Shown: positions 1 through 12,959, numbered from the stretch's first letter. The stretch is 64,000 nucleotides of DNA from Basidiobolus meristosporus CBS 931.73 (GCA_002104905.1 MCFE01000402.1:17283-81282), one strand, 5' to 3'. Notes: generated from the sequence alone by a model not told the origin. Numbers and translations are program-made.

Positions 1-462
1 GTTATAGGCGGAGCTATTATGATGCTTGCCATTTGGCTGTTTGACGCGGAATTTATTCACATTGTATCGATCTCATTCACCGCCCTCATATTCAACGAGC
101 TGCTCATGGTCGCATTTGAAATTAATACCTGGTACCGTTGACTTGTCTTTTCTTGGGGATTTGCAGATCGATTAATTCCGTCGAGTTCATTAGGCATCCA
201 TTTATGATATACTCGGAGCTTGCATCGATTCTCATTTATATCACGTCCATGATGTTTTTGAAAACTGATTTTGGTAGGCGGTTGTGGTTGACGGCCGGTT
301 TGAAAATTGCTAACGATTTTTTGGTCAGATCTGGACTTTATCCTCACCTGGGGCTTCGTATGGAAGGTCTCGCTGATCACAGCTGTCAGCAGTCTGCCGT
401 TGTATGCGTTCAAGCTCTTCAGTAGATGGTACGCTCCTCCAAGCTATTCGAAATTGACGTAG
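1..462 (+). CDS. NEO1: Neo1/ATP9-type P4-ATPase (phospholipid flippase), C-terminal end only
   Basis: The window opens inside a gene, in frame 1. Three exons can be joined: 1..131, 194..273 and 329..462, with introns 132..193 and 274..328 (GT-AG; the second has a GCTAAC branch site). The joined product reads [18 protein letters not shown], then [20 protein letters not shown], then [12 protein letters not shown], and ends PPSYSKLT before TAG. The SFTALI.NELLMVA segment, the WKVS.IT...LPLY helix and the PPSY.KL end match the last transmembrane helices and tail of Neo1/ATP9A/ATP9B flippases, which act in endosome/Golgi membranes. The catalytic P-type domains lie outside the window. Identification rests on motif memory plus frame-consistent splicing. 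Confidence 0.85.
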
Positions 463-704
463 ATAGCACAAATTTCAGTGATGTACACTTGTTTATTTTA
501 TTATTTTTGATATCGATCACCAAAATAAATCCCCACTTGCCAGAATTCTGGGTAGACATCACTTACGTGCAGCATTATTACATAAAGTATCTTGTTTAAC
601 TGGATCCATTGTTTCCGCCTTGGTTACCCATGAATTGTCGAGCCCTATATTCATTGTGGGTTAGCACTGCAAATAATAATATAATAACAACGTGTAGTCA
701 AATC

Positions 705-2102
705 TTACATATTCATAAGCTCAGGGTTGTTCATCATGTCAGCCAATGGGTTGTCACCGCCGGCTGCGGGGCTACCACCAGCCCCAGGGTTGCCGCCACC
801 CATCATGTTTTGGGCCCTAAATTCTGTGTTAATAGGAAGCTGCTGGTCAAATTGAAATGAGACTCATACATTTGGGCAATATTGGGGTTGCTAAGAAGTC
901 TTTCCAAGCCACCATTGCTCATAAGCTGATTCGCCATGTTCATGAAGGCAGGGTTGCTCATCATGGAAGCAAAGTCCATGCCGCCAAGGTTGGGCAGGCC
1001 GCCGGCACCTGGTGCAGAGCGAGCTTGGCTTTGAGGGCCAACCTCTTGCAACTTTTGACGAGCGGTAGCCAAGGCACTCTTCATAGAAGCATTCTCAGGG
1101 TCTAGCTCTAGGCCCTTTTCATAAGCCTCAACCGCCTCCTTGTAGGAGCCTTTAGAGAAGTAAGCGTGGCCCATACGGCTATAAGCCTTAACATAAGTAG
1201 GGTCGATTTCTGATGCTTTAATCGAATCAGCAATGGCACTGTCGTGATCACCTAGTTGGCCGTAAGCAGCAGCTCTTTTGGGGATATCAATTAAAGGGCG
1301 AGAATAGGGTAAAGCTTCGTCAAGGATCTACCTGTTGGCATAGTATACGGAGTTGTTGCTGTCGAGCTCGATAGCTTGGCTATACAACTTGATGGCTTCT
1401 TCATAATCTTTCTCCGACACCTTCTTATTTCCTATTGGAGGAAAAGGTAAGTATTGTTGGTCTCATTCAGTTCACTTGCAATACCTACCAGCTTTCTTCA
1501 ACTCTTCGGCCTTGCTCTTATCCTCTTCACTGTTTTCGGCTTTCTGTTGGTAAGCGTAGACTGTATCAGAGAAATAGGATCAAGCATTCCGATTGCAAGC
1601 AAACAAATTTACCTTGGTAACTGTTATCGGAAGGAGAATATTACAGCAAAAGGATGGAAGGCTGTTTAACGTAGTTATCCTATAAGAAGAAGGGATGATC
1701 TACAAACCTGGCACTTGTGGTTGGGATGTTGAGCTAGCCTGCAAGTGGTAGATATCTTAATACACAGGAGAGCGACAATCAAGAGGACACAATCTCCACA
1801 TACTTGCTTTGAGGACATTCTGTTTTGTGTCTTGATGAAAACGTCAAAAATACTGGTCAGGGTCGCGGGCTTGGTGGTGTACATAGCTCTCTGTGTCTCA
1901 TCTTGGGCATCTACGCCAAATGCTTCACCGATGCACTGCATGGCAACTACGCAGGCTAAGTAAAAAAATCAAAACACTCAACATATAAGAGAAAATTACC
2001 TTCAATGCCTTCGACATCATCAGCTTTGATGGTACCGTCGTTGACGGATTGTTGTAAAAATTCCAGGATGGAGAAAACCAAACGTTTCTTATTATCACTC
2101 AT
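705..2102 (-). CDS. SGT2: SGT2/SGTA-like small glutamine-rich TPR co-chaperone
   Basis: Six exons join in frame on the minus strand: 2102..2000, 1955..1804, 1543..1489, 1431..1332, 1274..870 and 816..705, giving 308 codons plus stop. The N-terminus (MSDNKKRLVFSILEFLQQSV) is the SGTA dimerisation domain. The middle holds three TPR units (ending YYANRAAAYGQLGDHD and YSRMGHAYFSKGSYKEAVEA). The C-terminus is Met/Asn/Gly-rich, with NPAFMNMANQLMSN and ending NNPELMNM. In the GET/TRC pathway this family captures tail-anchored proteins and passes them to Get3 with Hsp70/Hsp90 help in the cytosol. The third intron (1544..1803, 260 nt) is several times longer than the others, so a missed small exon is possible, although the frame closes without one. 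The start is close to and divergent from the next gene. Confidence 0.88.
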
Positions 2103-2375
2103 TTGTATGGAAAGAGCTTAAGCTTAAGAGTGAGGTGGGAGATACGGGGAATTAGGCTTTAATATTCTCGATTTCAATCCAACAATTGGCATGGAATCAT
2201 CCAGAATATCCGGGTGATCTCCTGTTCAGAACTATATGCTTAAGTTAGTGATCATGCCAGTGTTATTGAGTGATGCGCTAGGGAAAATGGTGGTAATTTT
2301 TTTCCATATAACTTTGTTTATTTCTCGTCTCCGACTTTAGCTACCATACTGTGTACTTTCACGTAAACAAACGCT
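2103..2375. promoter_or_regulatory. Short divergent intergenic promoter region
   Basis: These 273 bases separate the divergent starts of the SGT2-like gene (-) and the NDC1-like gene (+). The region must hold both promoters. I see no clear TATA box or named factor site. Confidence 0.4.
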
Positions 2376-4754
2376 ATGGCTGTTAATTCGTATTATGAGC
2401 GATGTAGCCCGATCTTACAGCGTCGGCTGTACTCCACCGTTTTCCTTATAGTAGCATACGTATATACGTTGCTGTACCTCTGGCAAGCACGTTTTTCGGA
2501 TGGATTAGGTAGACCAATTCACACCTGCCCTTGTTAGCTTATTGTACCTAAACCAATTTCCCTCAGGTTTCTTTTGGAAGTTTTTCTCCATCCGACTTAT
2601 TTGGTGGTCAGCACTCGTCTCCTTTTCCCTTGTGACTCTAGTGTTTGCTCGAAAGGTGTTACTTCAGGGTAAACGCATTCACTCTTTGCTCAAATTAGCT
2701 GTTAGTCATAGCTAACGGACCCTGCTAGTCAAGCGAGATACCGATTCCAGTCTTCTTTCCTCCTTCCTGAGAATCTTCCAGAAGCGTTTCTTGATCATTG
2801 GCGCCTTGCATTCCCTTTCGGCCTTCCTCATATCGTCATATTATTTTGGACTCAAGCGAAATGAGAAATATTACGAACTGTTCAAATATCCTGAAGGGTA
2901 AGAGAGGCAAGTCTATTCAAGGAAACAGGCTGTACTCATTGAATCCAACTTCACAGCAAATATGAGCCACCTAGAATCAATGAGCTCTACCTAGTGGTGT
3001 TTTTACACAGCTGCGGTCTGGCCCTTTACTACACCAGCATCTTTGTTCTGCAAGAGAAGAGCCAGCTTAGATTCCCCATCATCCAGGTATTGTGCCGATG
3101 TTTCCTTGCGCCTCGATCACGAACTAATCCCAGGCCGATAGCAATCGCGCTTCTTTGCGCTGAAAGGCCGCCTACCAACAATCCTGTATACTAGCGTGAG
3201 AATCTCGCTTGTTTATCTCCGCGGATTCTTCGTCCTGTATCTTCTTTTCGGGCATACAATTCAGAATTGCATCACTTTCGTCCTGGGAATCTTTGTCACG
3301 TAAGCACACTCGATCCAAATTGACATCCACTCGTGTCTAACACACCACAACAGCGTCACTCCTTACCCGATCTCGAGGGGGATCCTCTTCGACTTTGGCC
3401 TAATCACCCGAGTGATTCTGAGCGGAACCTTGATCACGCTGTGCTGGGAAATTCAAAACCACATCTTCGAAATCTGCTTTACCGAGGTATTTTCAAAACT
3501 GCCGCATATCGACATCTCCATGCTAACAGCCCTCTCTAGCATGTCAACGTTAGTGATATGAATGTCAACCCCAATGCCTGCCTTATATCGGGACTGCAAT
3601 TGAATTCAAAGCCATACATGCAGGTATGTGCCGTCCCTTCGCTCGCAACCATTCATGGTTAGCATATTGATGGTTTTTTGGTTAGCATTTGGCGTATCTG
3701 GAGCTCTGGAGGATAGCCAAGTTTAGCCCTACTCGCCGCTCTTTGATCTTCCGAGACATCGAGAAGAACCCGACCTCCTGGCAACAAATTTCTTCCGAGT
3801 GCATTAAAGCAGTCGATGGACTGACTAGCTCAATCAAGCAACACATGAACAAGCATAAGCCTGGTAAGCTGGCGTTAGCGCATATCTCAGCAATCAGTAT
3901 CTTAGGCTAACTACCTGTGTTCCTAGATACTTCCAAGCCAGCTGCTAGCCACAAAGCAAATATCCAGCAGAACTCCTTCTTGAACGATGCATTCCCTCAA
4001 AAACACAAAATCGCCAACCTCCCTAGCGCTATCCCTGCCAACCCAGGAAGATCTCTTCCCTCCATCTTTGCAAAGCCTGCTGACCCCTTGGTCCAGAAGC
4101 CTGAGCATTCACGAATCTTGGGCCCCAGCGATAACATTTATCAGCCAGTTAATGCTACCACCCAGAATTGGGAAGGAAAGATTCTGTCTCTGATCACCAC
4201 TCTTATCAAGCGCTGGAAATGGGGTCAGGCATTGCTAGTTCAGACCGAGGAAGAGCAGGCAAAGGCGCTTTTCGACAGTATTCAGTTGCAGATCTGGGCT
4301 ATCCAAGGTATTTGACAGAGGCTGATGTGACCCCCAACCAAACGAAAGCTAACTTCATTGAGCACAGCTCTCTCTCGCTTCACCGCCACCTCCCTTACCG
4401 AAGATTTATATGGCACAGTCCAGAGAGATATTCCAAGAATTCTGGAGTGCCTGTTGGCTTGTTTGATCACCATTGAGACATTTATCCAGGCCCCACCCAT
4501 CCATTCCAATCCAGGAAAGGCACGCGATACTCATCAGCGCCTACAAAGACAGTCGTTCGCAGTTGTCAACGGTAAGCCCCAGTCACTTCGCAGCAAGCGC
4601 TCACCTATTGATACTGAATCTCGTGCATACATACATAGCCCTGCAAACGTCCATCTACGAGATCACCACCACATTCTACGAGAACCTTTCTGGCTACAAG
4701 TTCCCGCCCAAATATGCCTTAAGACTTCAGTCTTTCATGGACTTCAAGGAGTAA
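2376..4754 (+). CDS. NDC1: Ndc1/TMEM48-like transmembrane nucleoporin, multi-exon
   Basis: The start ATG at 2376 gives MAVNSYYERCSPILQRRLYS, then a membrane segment. Intron 2509..2566 leads into GFFWKFFSIRLIWWSAL and a second hydrophobic helix. Later exons give LYYTSIFVLQEKSQLRFPII, helices of Ndc1 type and a soluble C-terminal half containing YGTVQRDIPRILECLLACL, which ends SGYKFPPKYALRLQSFMDFKE before TAA at 4752. The RDIPRILE..L motif and KFPP..A..LQ end are typical of Ndc1, which anchors nuclear pore complexes (and spindle pole bodies in yeasts) in the nuclear envelope. At least seven short introns interrupt it; I have not fixed every junction, so the span is reliable but internal exon borders are not. 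The organisation (six-helix N-half, soluble C-half) fits the family. Confidence 0.75.
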
Positions 4755-5813
4755 AATGTACATTCACAGCTTGAACAGACCCATTAAATAGACCTCCCAT
4801 CAATGTTGCGGGTTGACAATGCCAATAAACGCCGTGGGTGGGTGAGATAATGCGAACAGCACTCTTCCTCTCTTATCTTGCCTAACATGATGGTAATGAT
4901 GCGGATTGGTTTGGCCATTAGTTTCTGGCCAATCGATGGAGATCACACCTCGGGCCGGATATGGCAACAGCACGTCACCATATTCTCAGGACGGCAGGAC
5001 ATCCGAAAAGCTCGGCCGTAACCAGCCCACAACTAGCCACTCAGTCAAACCTTATTATTTGTCAATTGTACAATCACGGTAGTGTTGTTCCGAAACCTAC
5101 TGCTGTCAAAACATCCTGCTGGTTGGCCAGGCATTCATATAGATCACATATACAAAAGCATTTATAAGATAGAATACATACAGATAGGCACATTGACACT
5201 TGGTGTAACCGGCGCGGCTAATTCAGCAAAGAGTTTCGGTATGAGATACAGAAACAGCGAATCTGTGCCATGCAGGAATAACTCCCACCATGGGTGGATG
5301 GTGGATGGTGAATGGGTTACGCTCGCCGTGGATCGAACTGAGCCATTTGGTTTGGTTTGGTTTGGAATTTACTAATCTTCATATGACTGTCATTGTGTAT
5401 GCATACTCCGGATGTGATTCATTCGCCGTGCATTCCGATAATTCACCCAGCAAGTGCACCAGTCCCCCGCTGAAGCGTGGAAAAGTTATCAAATTGATGG
5501 TTACCCACAATGAGAGGGGGGTTAGGTAGGTGAGAAATTACTGCTTTCTTGGCCGGAAATTAATCAGCAATCCGTTGAAAACCCATCGGAAATATCCCTG
5601 TCAATACGGACACATGATAACCAACTCTGCCAAACCTCGGCACATGACGTTGCTTCAGGTGGATAAAAAGGGGCTGCTTCTCCGTGGATGGTTGTATTTC
5701 CAGCTATCTGTGCCTTCTTCTGCTACGGCAACCGTAACTGTAGCGACCAACCACCCCAACCGGAAATCCACTCCTAACTCAGCGCTCGGTTCAGCCTTCC
5801 CTTCATCTACACC
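4755..5813. other. Intergenic region upstream of the carrier gene
   Basis: No convincing gene. It contains the 3' flank of the NDC1-like gene and the promoter of the carrier. A TATA-like GGATAAAAAGG lies about 150 bases before the carrier ATG. A short GGTTT microsatellite lies near 5348. Small open frames here show no family resemblance. Confidence 0.5.
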
Positions 5814-6870
5814 ATGTCCAAAGATAACCAGAAAAAGTCGATCTCCACCCATTTGATCGCCGGTGGCAGTGCCGGTTTCGTCGAGGCGTTGACATGCCAT
5901 CCGTTAGATACGATTAAGGTTAGAATGCAGTTGAGAACAAAGTCCGCCGCCCAGGGACAGCCTCGCAACTTTGTTGGCGTCGGCATTCGCATCATCAAGA
6001 AGGAGGGTGCCTTGGCGCTTTACAAGGGTCTTGGGGCGGTTGTCACTGGTATCGTGCCCAAGATGGCCATTCGATTCTCCAGTTTCGAGATCTACAAGTC
6101 GTGGTTGGCCAATAAGGAAACCGGCAAGGTTTCTACTGGTGCCACCTTCATCGGTAAGCCATCCTTTTGAAGGATTTGCGAGGCGTTACTAACTTTCGAG
6201 TGTCTAGCTGGTCTTGCCGCTGGTGTGACCGAGTCTATCTTTGTGGTGTGCCCAATGGAGGTGGTTAAGATTCGCCTACAAGCTCAACGCCATTCCATGA
6301 TGGACCCATTAGATGTTCCCAAGTATCGTAATGCTGGACATGCCGCCTACACCATAGTCAAGGAGGAGGGTATCGGCGCTCTCTACAAGGGAGTCACCCT
6401 GACTTGTCTGCGTCAAGGTAACTAATACGCTGCTGATGATGCATAAGAGCGGAAACTCAAACTGACTTATCTTTTTAGCTACCAACCAGGGTGTCAACTT
6501 TACTGTCTACCAAGAGGTCAAGAAGGTACTCTTGGCTAAGCAGGACTTGAAGGAACTCCCCAGTTACCAAGCCTTGATCGTCGGTGGTCTTAGTGGTGCC
6601 ATGGGGCCTATCAGTAACGCACCCATCGATACCATCAAGACTCGTATCCAACGTGCTCCCAACCCAGCTGGCCAATCTGGTTGGACTCGCTTCACTTCGG
6701 TCACCGGCAGCATCATCAAGAACGAGGGCTACAGAGCTTTCTACAAGGGACTGACCCCCCGTCTCCTTCGTGTCGCCCCTGGCCAAGCCATCACCTTCAT
6801 GGTGTACGAGAAGGTCCGGCAATGGATTGACCTTTGGTCCAGTTTGATGGAGCAAAGCCAGCAAGCTTAG
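5814..6870 (+). CDS. SFC1: Mitochondrial succinate/fumarate carrier (SLC25 family)
   Basis: Exons 5814..6153, 6208..6417 and 6479..6870 join to 313 residues, the usual length of an SLC25 carrier. Three repeats are visible with the signature PxD/E-x-x-K/R: CHPLDTIKVRMQ (about residue 28), VCPMEVVKIRLQ (about 130) and NAPIDTIKTRIQ (about 235). Each is followed by a G-rich matrix-helix motif such as EGALALYKGL, EGIGALYKG and EGYRAFYKGL. The N-terminal sequence and the unusual second repeat (CPMEVVKIRLQAQ) match the Sfc1/Acr1 subgroup, which exchanges cytosolic succinate for mitochondrial fumarate and is needed for growth on C2 compounds. Other di/tricarboxylate carriers are close relatives, so substrate is inferred. 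Introns are 54 and 61 nt. Confidence 0.88.
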
Positions 6871-7968
6871 AGTAGTACCAATCATCTCCAATGCACTTCT
6901 TCCCCCCCCAATCATTCATAATGTATCACCTTCCGACATCTTCCTTGATTTGCTATGAACACTTCATACACAGGCATATATATACCGCAGAATGCACTTA
7001 AAATAAACTGCTATTCATGAACCAGCCACGCGGAACCGACTGAAACCCATCCAAATCCAGCAGGTAACCTCATATACTTGCAATGTTTCTCAGGCGCGCC
7101 TTTAGGCATGAGGCAGTAGCTGAAGTCAGGAATCGAACGATCGCAATGGAACCTTCCATTTCGGATACATGTCCTAGCCCAACCCAGCTTTTCGATTGTA
7201 CAGCATCCACAAGGGAATAAATGTGCCCAACTGATCGTTGAATTAGTGCTGGGTCACTTATATGCCAGCACTCGTATCTACCTTACTTGGCGGTCGGGTT
7301 CATTTCCTAGCCTAACGACATCTCCATCATCAATATAATATGTTGATCAACTTCTGCATGAATTCTGGTTGTTCAATTACTTGGATGCTACACCAATCAA
7401 GATGACCCATCATGTTGTTCAGCATGCTCACCTGTTGACACAGGACTGTCACCTCACCAAGAACCGCCAAATCATCTTCGGCAGAGATTCGCAACGATCG
7501 TTTAGTGAACATTGGGGGGGGGTGCACAAAGACATGAGAGGGTACTTTTCTATCATTTAGTTGTAAGCAAGTTCTCATTGGTTTGTTGTTGATGATAATA
7601 ATAATAGGTAATAGAGGTGAGAGCTTTCTACTAAGAATCACTGGATTAGCTGGGAAAATAGGAGAATTCAGAAAAAATAAAATCGTTCTAGGAATCGCCC
7701 GCGCGCGCATGTGGGGGAAAAGAAAAGCCTGGGAACTGATCCGACCGTACCACCAGGACACCCCGGTGCTGGGTAGGCTCGGTTTGGTTGATGGTAGGGT
7801 CGGGGAGGCAAAGACAAAATTTAAATGTGTAGCTATCTTGAGTGTGAATGGGTTTTGGTTTTAAACGTGGGGTTGATGGTTGCTTGTAAACAATCAGAGG
7901 GAAATCAAGGCGATGCGATATCCCCTCTCGGATCGGCGCATCCCTGGCATCGCTCATGGCTTCTTGGC
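6871..7968. other. Convergent intergenic region (3' ends of carrier and deubiquitinase genes)
   Basis: I see 3' UTR sequence from both neighbours, with an AATAAA at about 7000. No open frame resembles a known family. A stretch near 7120-7150 resembles a tRNA T-loop on the minus strand, but the stem does not pair (see rejected items). Confidence 0.5.
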
Positions 7969-10312
7969 TCAGGAGTCTATCAAATTCGATCTGCCGTAGA
8001 AGAACAGGTAAGCCAGGCGTTCGGGGTGTTCAGCAACCACTTCTGACTCGGGGATGCGTGTGATATTCGTGTCGTCCATATGCAGCCATTCGCCGTTTTG
8101 TCGGAGAACGTCACAGGTATAATGTCCACCGGCTGCGAGCATACCATGGTGATAAACCACTAAGAAAATTCCCGCCTTAGAGCTGATGCAACATAAAATG
8201 GTGGATCTCAAAATCAATTACCTCCAATTAACTTGTAGGAAATAGGCTTGGTAACTGCTTTCGACGAAGACATGATTTCTATCCCAACAGTTAGTCATGG
8301 TGGTTGCATTCGGATGGACTTGTCCTAGTTACCTGGTGCGATGTTAAGGTCGGTTGAGTATTGAATGTGCTTGTGAACTTTTTGGATCCCGCCGACGCTG
8401 TTGTACTCGAAACGCTTGAGATGAAGGATCAACACCGGTGGAAGTGTCTCGATAAACGTTTGTCGTGTGGCCTCGACCTGAATGCCTTGACTGGTGGTGA
8501 ACCCATCAATATGATCTAGCTTGGTCACGTTGAGCAAGGCATCTTCAATGGTATGGATTCCGTCAGGCTACAACGCAATATCGTGTTAGACGTGGTTACA
8601 GCTATCAAAGATAACGAGCATGCCTCTTCATACCGCAATGTCAAGTTGAAGAGCTTGGAATGGCTCGAGTGTAACAGAGTCTTTGGAGCCTGGGCATCTC
8701 AAGATTGATCTAACTTGGCCACCGAAAATCTTCTTGATTGGTGTTTCAATAACTTCGGTCTAAGTTGTAACAGTTGCGATTAATATGGTGAAGTCCACTA
8801 CATAGGGTTGAATAAATCGTACAGCTCGTGTGACGGATGTTTTGTTGCGTGGGCCGACTTCCATCCATTCACTTCCGGCTCCTGTGCCATTAGTGCCCTC
8901 GTGGCTGGGCTCGGAGGGATCTTCTTGCGAATCGGTAACTTGTGGAAGGACTAATGCAGCATAAACGTTGAGCATTTGATATCAACTAGATTTTCATACA
9001 ATGCTTACTTGACATGCATTCTTCGTGAAGCCCATCCAAGAGAAATCCCAGAAACTCCTCAGCATCTTCCTGTCTTCCCTGCAGAAAAGGAAATGGCCGT
9101 CAGCGTACGATGAACAAAACCAAAGTGGTTGGAAGACATACTCTCATAGAATTGAATCGCTTGAGACTGCGAAGGGCATCGTAGACGTATTCGGGAACGA
9201 ACGCATCTTCATACTCGACCACACCTACGTATATCTTTAGCTCCACATTCTATCAATCAACAGTCGATCCGTGCTCATTTACCTTGCGACTCCACATCGG
9301 GCCCTTCTTGAAACTCATTGATGAACATTACTCTATACATAATTGATCAGAATCAGTCGGAATAAACGAGGGCTACGAATTCAATCTTACAATGAATCAA
9401 TCAAGGGCGTTTTACTTTTGAAGCTGTGGACCACATTCTTGCTGATGTCTTTGACCAGAGTGTAGAAAGGCGCGATGTGTGCAAGAGGCTGCAAGATCTA
9501 GATTGAGCCAGGTTGGTGAGTACAGTGGGGCAGAGCATCGCTCATGATGGAACATACCGCATTCATAAAACATGTATTGCCATTGTTGACCAAGCCTCTA
9601 GGCCTGATCAATTTCCCGTCAAAGGAAACCTTGAAGTTGTGAAGTACGTCTGAGACGCAAGTATGGTTAGTAACCGACCGGTTTCGGAGTGGTATGCTGT
9701 TCACTCACTGTCAATCCCCTGCAAAGCGACCCGTCCATTCACTTTGGGTGTTTTGGTGATGTCTTTCGAAGAAGTGACTGCTCTGGTTGAGTCTTGTCCT
9801 TCGGGGTTGGTGGTTTGCGAGTTGGCAGCATTCTCTGCTGCTTGGGCTTTGGCTTTATTCTTGTTTCTCACCAAGTCAGCCCAACTTTTGGCCGCGGGAG
9901 GGGCGGTTTCAGTGGTGGTGGTGGTGGCGGCGGCGGCGGCGGTAGTATGATTAAAGATAGTAGTGGTATCTTGCGATAAGGCTAACAGACTGGTTTTAGT
10001 AAGGGGTCGCTGAGTCATCGCAAACATATGCTCTTACTCGGTAAAGGTTTGATTTTCCACGGTAACTATCGCGTCGATAAGCAGAGACAAGTTAACACAA
10101 GGTGAATCGAAACAGGTTAACGAGAAATATAGATACCGAAAAGGTGACGTAACTGTCCACGACTTCGTTAATCTCTTCACGGCTCAAGTCTCCAAGCGTG
10201 TAATAAGGGTGTGTGATCTAGAATACAGGTACCCAATGGGAGGATAGAAACAACTTTGAATTAGACGACCAGGCAATCTACAGAATAGTGAGAGGGCTCG
10301 TACAGTTTTCAT
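7969..10312 (-). CDS. UBP3: Ubiquitin carboxyl-terminal hydrolase, USP10/Ubp3-like
   Basis: A multi-exon cysteine protease of the USP family. The Cys box is RGLVNNGNTCFMNA (near 9590, catalytic Cys). The middle has a CPGSKDSVTLEPFQ.L.LDI segment and LPPVLILHLKRFEYN. The His box is HHGMLAAGGHYTCDV (near 8130), followed by W..MDDTNI and a C-terminal AYLFFYGR. A low-complexity Ala/Thr region plus KSWADLVR precedes the catalytic domain, as in Ubp3/USP10. I place the start at 10312: ATG-AAA-ACT is spliced over an intron of about 86 nt to a frame reading THPYYTLGDLSREEINEVV, then two more introns to the Ala/Thr region. These 5' junctions keep frame but are inferred. A start at the Met at 10027 is the alternative. 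The yeast enzyme with Bre5 acts on Sec23 and in ribophagy. Confidence 0.8.
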
Positions 10313-11023
10313 GGGTCCGAAGTTGCGATAAATAATGAACAGAGAAGGCGATGAAATTAAAAAAGTCTAACAGTCAAGATGAGCCGAATCAAAGGAAGTA
10401 AAATGCGAGTGAGTTATAAGTCAGTATGTGGAATGCAACATGCTCCAGGAGAAGAGGTTCGATTGAGTTGGTATAAGCGAGGTGTTGTGGTGAACTCGAG
10501 GGATTGCTTTCAAAGAGTTTCTATGCTGTATAGGTCGATGTCTTTTCCAGTCGAAAAAAAGTAGCAAACTGGGAACCCAACGCTTCCGAAATAAAATTAC
10601 AAAGTCCAAAGTTTGAACGAATTGGTGAGATTTGACGATATTGCGTGTTGAAGAATTTGCTAGCAGGGTACTGATGTTTGATGGTCAATGATAGGTGGAA
10701 TCTTGGATCCCGCTTTTTTCTTTTTTTCTGAACCACAGCATTTAGTGTGAAGTGGTGGTTAGCCATCATGGGGGATGAAGCACGTGCTTTCAATTTGGGT
10801 TAATTTAATCCAACATTTGATTTTGTTGCGGGGTAGGAGGTGAAGGTATGGTTGATGAGGATGGTAAGAGTTGCCATGTATGTAGAATGGCCTACTTCTA
10901 TAACCGGATTCAGAGTGCTGTGAGGGAAGGGCTACATTTACACAAAGTAGAGCAGGGGAATAGTGAATGTGATCTGGAAGATGTGCTGTAACAAGAGTCT
11001 GTATCCAAACATGCCATATTTTC
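10313..11023. other. Intergenic region between deubiquitinase and DnaJ genes
   Basis: Contains the 5' flank of the deubiquitinase gene and the 3' UTR of the DnaJ gene. I see no gene with recognisable features. Confidence 0.5.
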
Positions 11024-12959
11024 TTATTGCTGACTGCATTGAACACCTGGTCCACCTCTGCCTTCGTCTTCCTCATCCTCCTCGTATGCGTTTCCGCCAG
11101 AGGAGCCTGTGGTACCGTACTAGACACGCAAGGTAAGTATTTCCAATGTTACTGCCGATAGCCGTTGAAATGTTACCTGTGAGATGTTAGAGTCATGCAG
11201 GTGAATCTCATCAATAACCTCCGGACGGGCCGCTTCGGCAGGGCGAGGGGGGAGTACGCTTTCCAGAGTCTTTGAAGATCATTAGCCACCAAAAACGGGT
11301 CTCCAGCTAAATAAGTGATTTCATACCTTGTATTCGGGGTTTGAGAGCCATCCATTAGGTGGGAACTCAACATCGAATTGAACATAAAGGTTTCCTTTGT
11401 CGAAAGGTCTCTTGTACTGAGGCATACCTTCGCCCATGATGCACTTGACATCCCCTACACCAAACAGTCAGCATTGCAAGGTGGTGCTGTATATTCAATA
11501 GAAAGCATTTACCAGGCTTGATGACCTCTCCAGGTGGGTGGTTCACAACCAAGCCACGACCATCCAAGTGAGTTACTATACATTTGGAGAATCCGCAAAG
11601 CGCCTCTGTCAAGGTGATTTTAACATGGGCCAACAAGTCCGCCCCCTTTCTTTCGAAAGTGTCGTGGTCCTGTTGCTTCACAACTAGGACAACATCACCA
11701 GTTTCAATTCCAGGCTATTGTGATATTCGATAAGTGTCTGCTTTGCTGAAGACGTGTCGAGCTTGGTTACCTCTTGGTCAGCTTCTCCTTTCACGACGAT
11801 CTTTTGGCCGTCTTTCATGCCCTTGTCGATGAATGCCTCAAGAATCTTGCGTTCGTTGGTGACCTTCTTGCCCTTACATTTCTTGCATCTATCTTTCTCC
11901 TTGATGATCTCTCCTTTACCGTCACCTGGTAGTAATGTGTGATGAATACCATAATGCAACCAACAAATGCAGCCGAGGACTACACTTACATGAGGTACAA
12001 GCAACTTGCATCTGTTGCATCATGCCAGGAGCGATCTGGCGCATGGTCATTTTGACACCGTGACCATCGCAGCTGGTACATTTCTTGACTGCGCCGGATT
12101 TTCCACCCTTGCTACATTGATAGGAAGATCAGTCCCCACCACAAGCGATCGGCTGTTCTATGCTTTACTAACCCATGACAGTGCGAGCAGATAACGTTCC
12201 TTTGGAGAGCCATCTTGGTGGCTTTACCGTTATAAAGGTCCTCAAGAGTTACTTTAAGAGGGTGTACGATATCCTCGCCACGTTGCTTCCAATTACGAGG
12301 GCCACCGGCTAACAACTTGATCAATCAATGCAATATGAGAAGCAAATAGGTGCGCCTTTTACCTCCAAATGAAGGACCCCCAAAGCCGCCACCGAAGAAT
12401 TGAGCAAAAATGTCTTCGGGGTTCATTCCGTAGTCACCGCCTCCATTGCCGCCTTCTTCACCAAAGCGATCATAATGTTCTCTACATTTTTCTCCCATTG
12501 TTAAACCCGCTCCTGGACAATCCAATTTTTCTTTCTGGTAAAACCAACCTCTTATCAGGATCGCTCAGAATCTCGTAAGCGTGGCTGATTTCCTTGAACT
12601 GGAATTGGAGAAGGTGTATTAGTCAGCTGATTGAAGCCCTCGAAAGTCCTTTCCTAACCGACTTGCCTTTTCTCCTTCATCGGGGTTCTTGTCAGGATGG
12701 AATTTCATAGCCTGCAAGGGATGGGTCAGATAGAGCATGGTGTACGAGAGTGCCGGTTTCAGCGAGCTGTCTGGCTATCTATCTATTCGAGCGGGAATAT
12801 CTCCCAAGTGAAATACTGACCAATTTACGATAGGCCTAGAGAATTGGGATCAATACTTGTCTTGACTCGAGAATACTGGTGAATACTCAACGGTACCTTT
12901 TTGATTTCTGAATCAGTGGCATCTCTCTCGACACCCAAGATCTCGTAATAGCTAGACAT
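11024..12959 (-). CDS. YDJ1: Class A Hsp40 (DnaJ), Ydj1-like, farnesylated
   Basis: The first exon (12959..12897) encodes [22 protein letters not shown] 15-nt micro-exon (12835..12821) encodes AYRKL, and the next exon carries [15 protein letters not shown] with the invariant HPD. A Gly-rich linker ([20 protein letters not shown]) follows, then the four CxxCxGxG zinc-finger repeats ([30 protein letters not shown]). The substrate-binding domain has [20 protein letters not shown]. The protein ends in an acidic [19 protein letters not shown], whose last four residues CSQQ form a CaaX farnesylation box, as in Ydj1 and human DNAJA1/2. It stimulates Hsp70 ATPase and delivers unfolded clients at ER/mitochondrial surfaces and in the cytosol. 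At least seven introns are present; one donor is GTTGGT. Confidence 0.92.

Noticed and set aside
7100-7180. A tRNA-like T-loop (GTTCGATTC on the minus strand)
   Set aside because: The five-base T-stem does not pair and I find no matching D-arm or acceptor stem.
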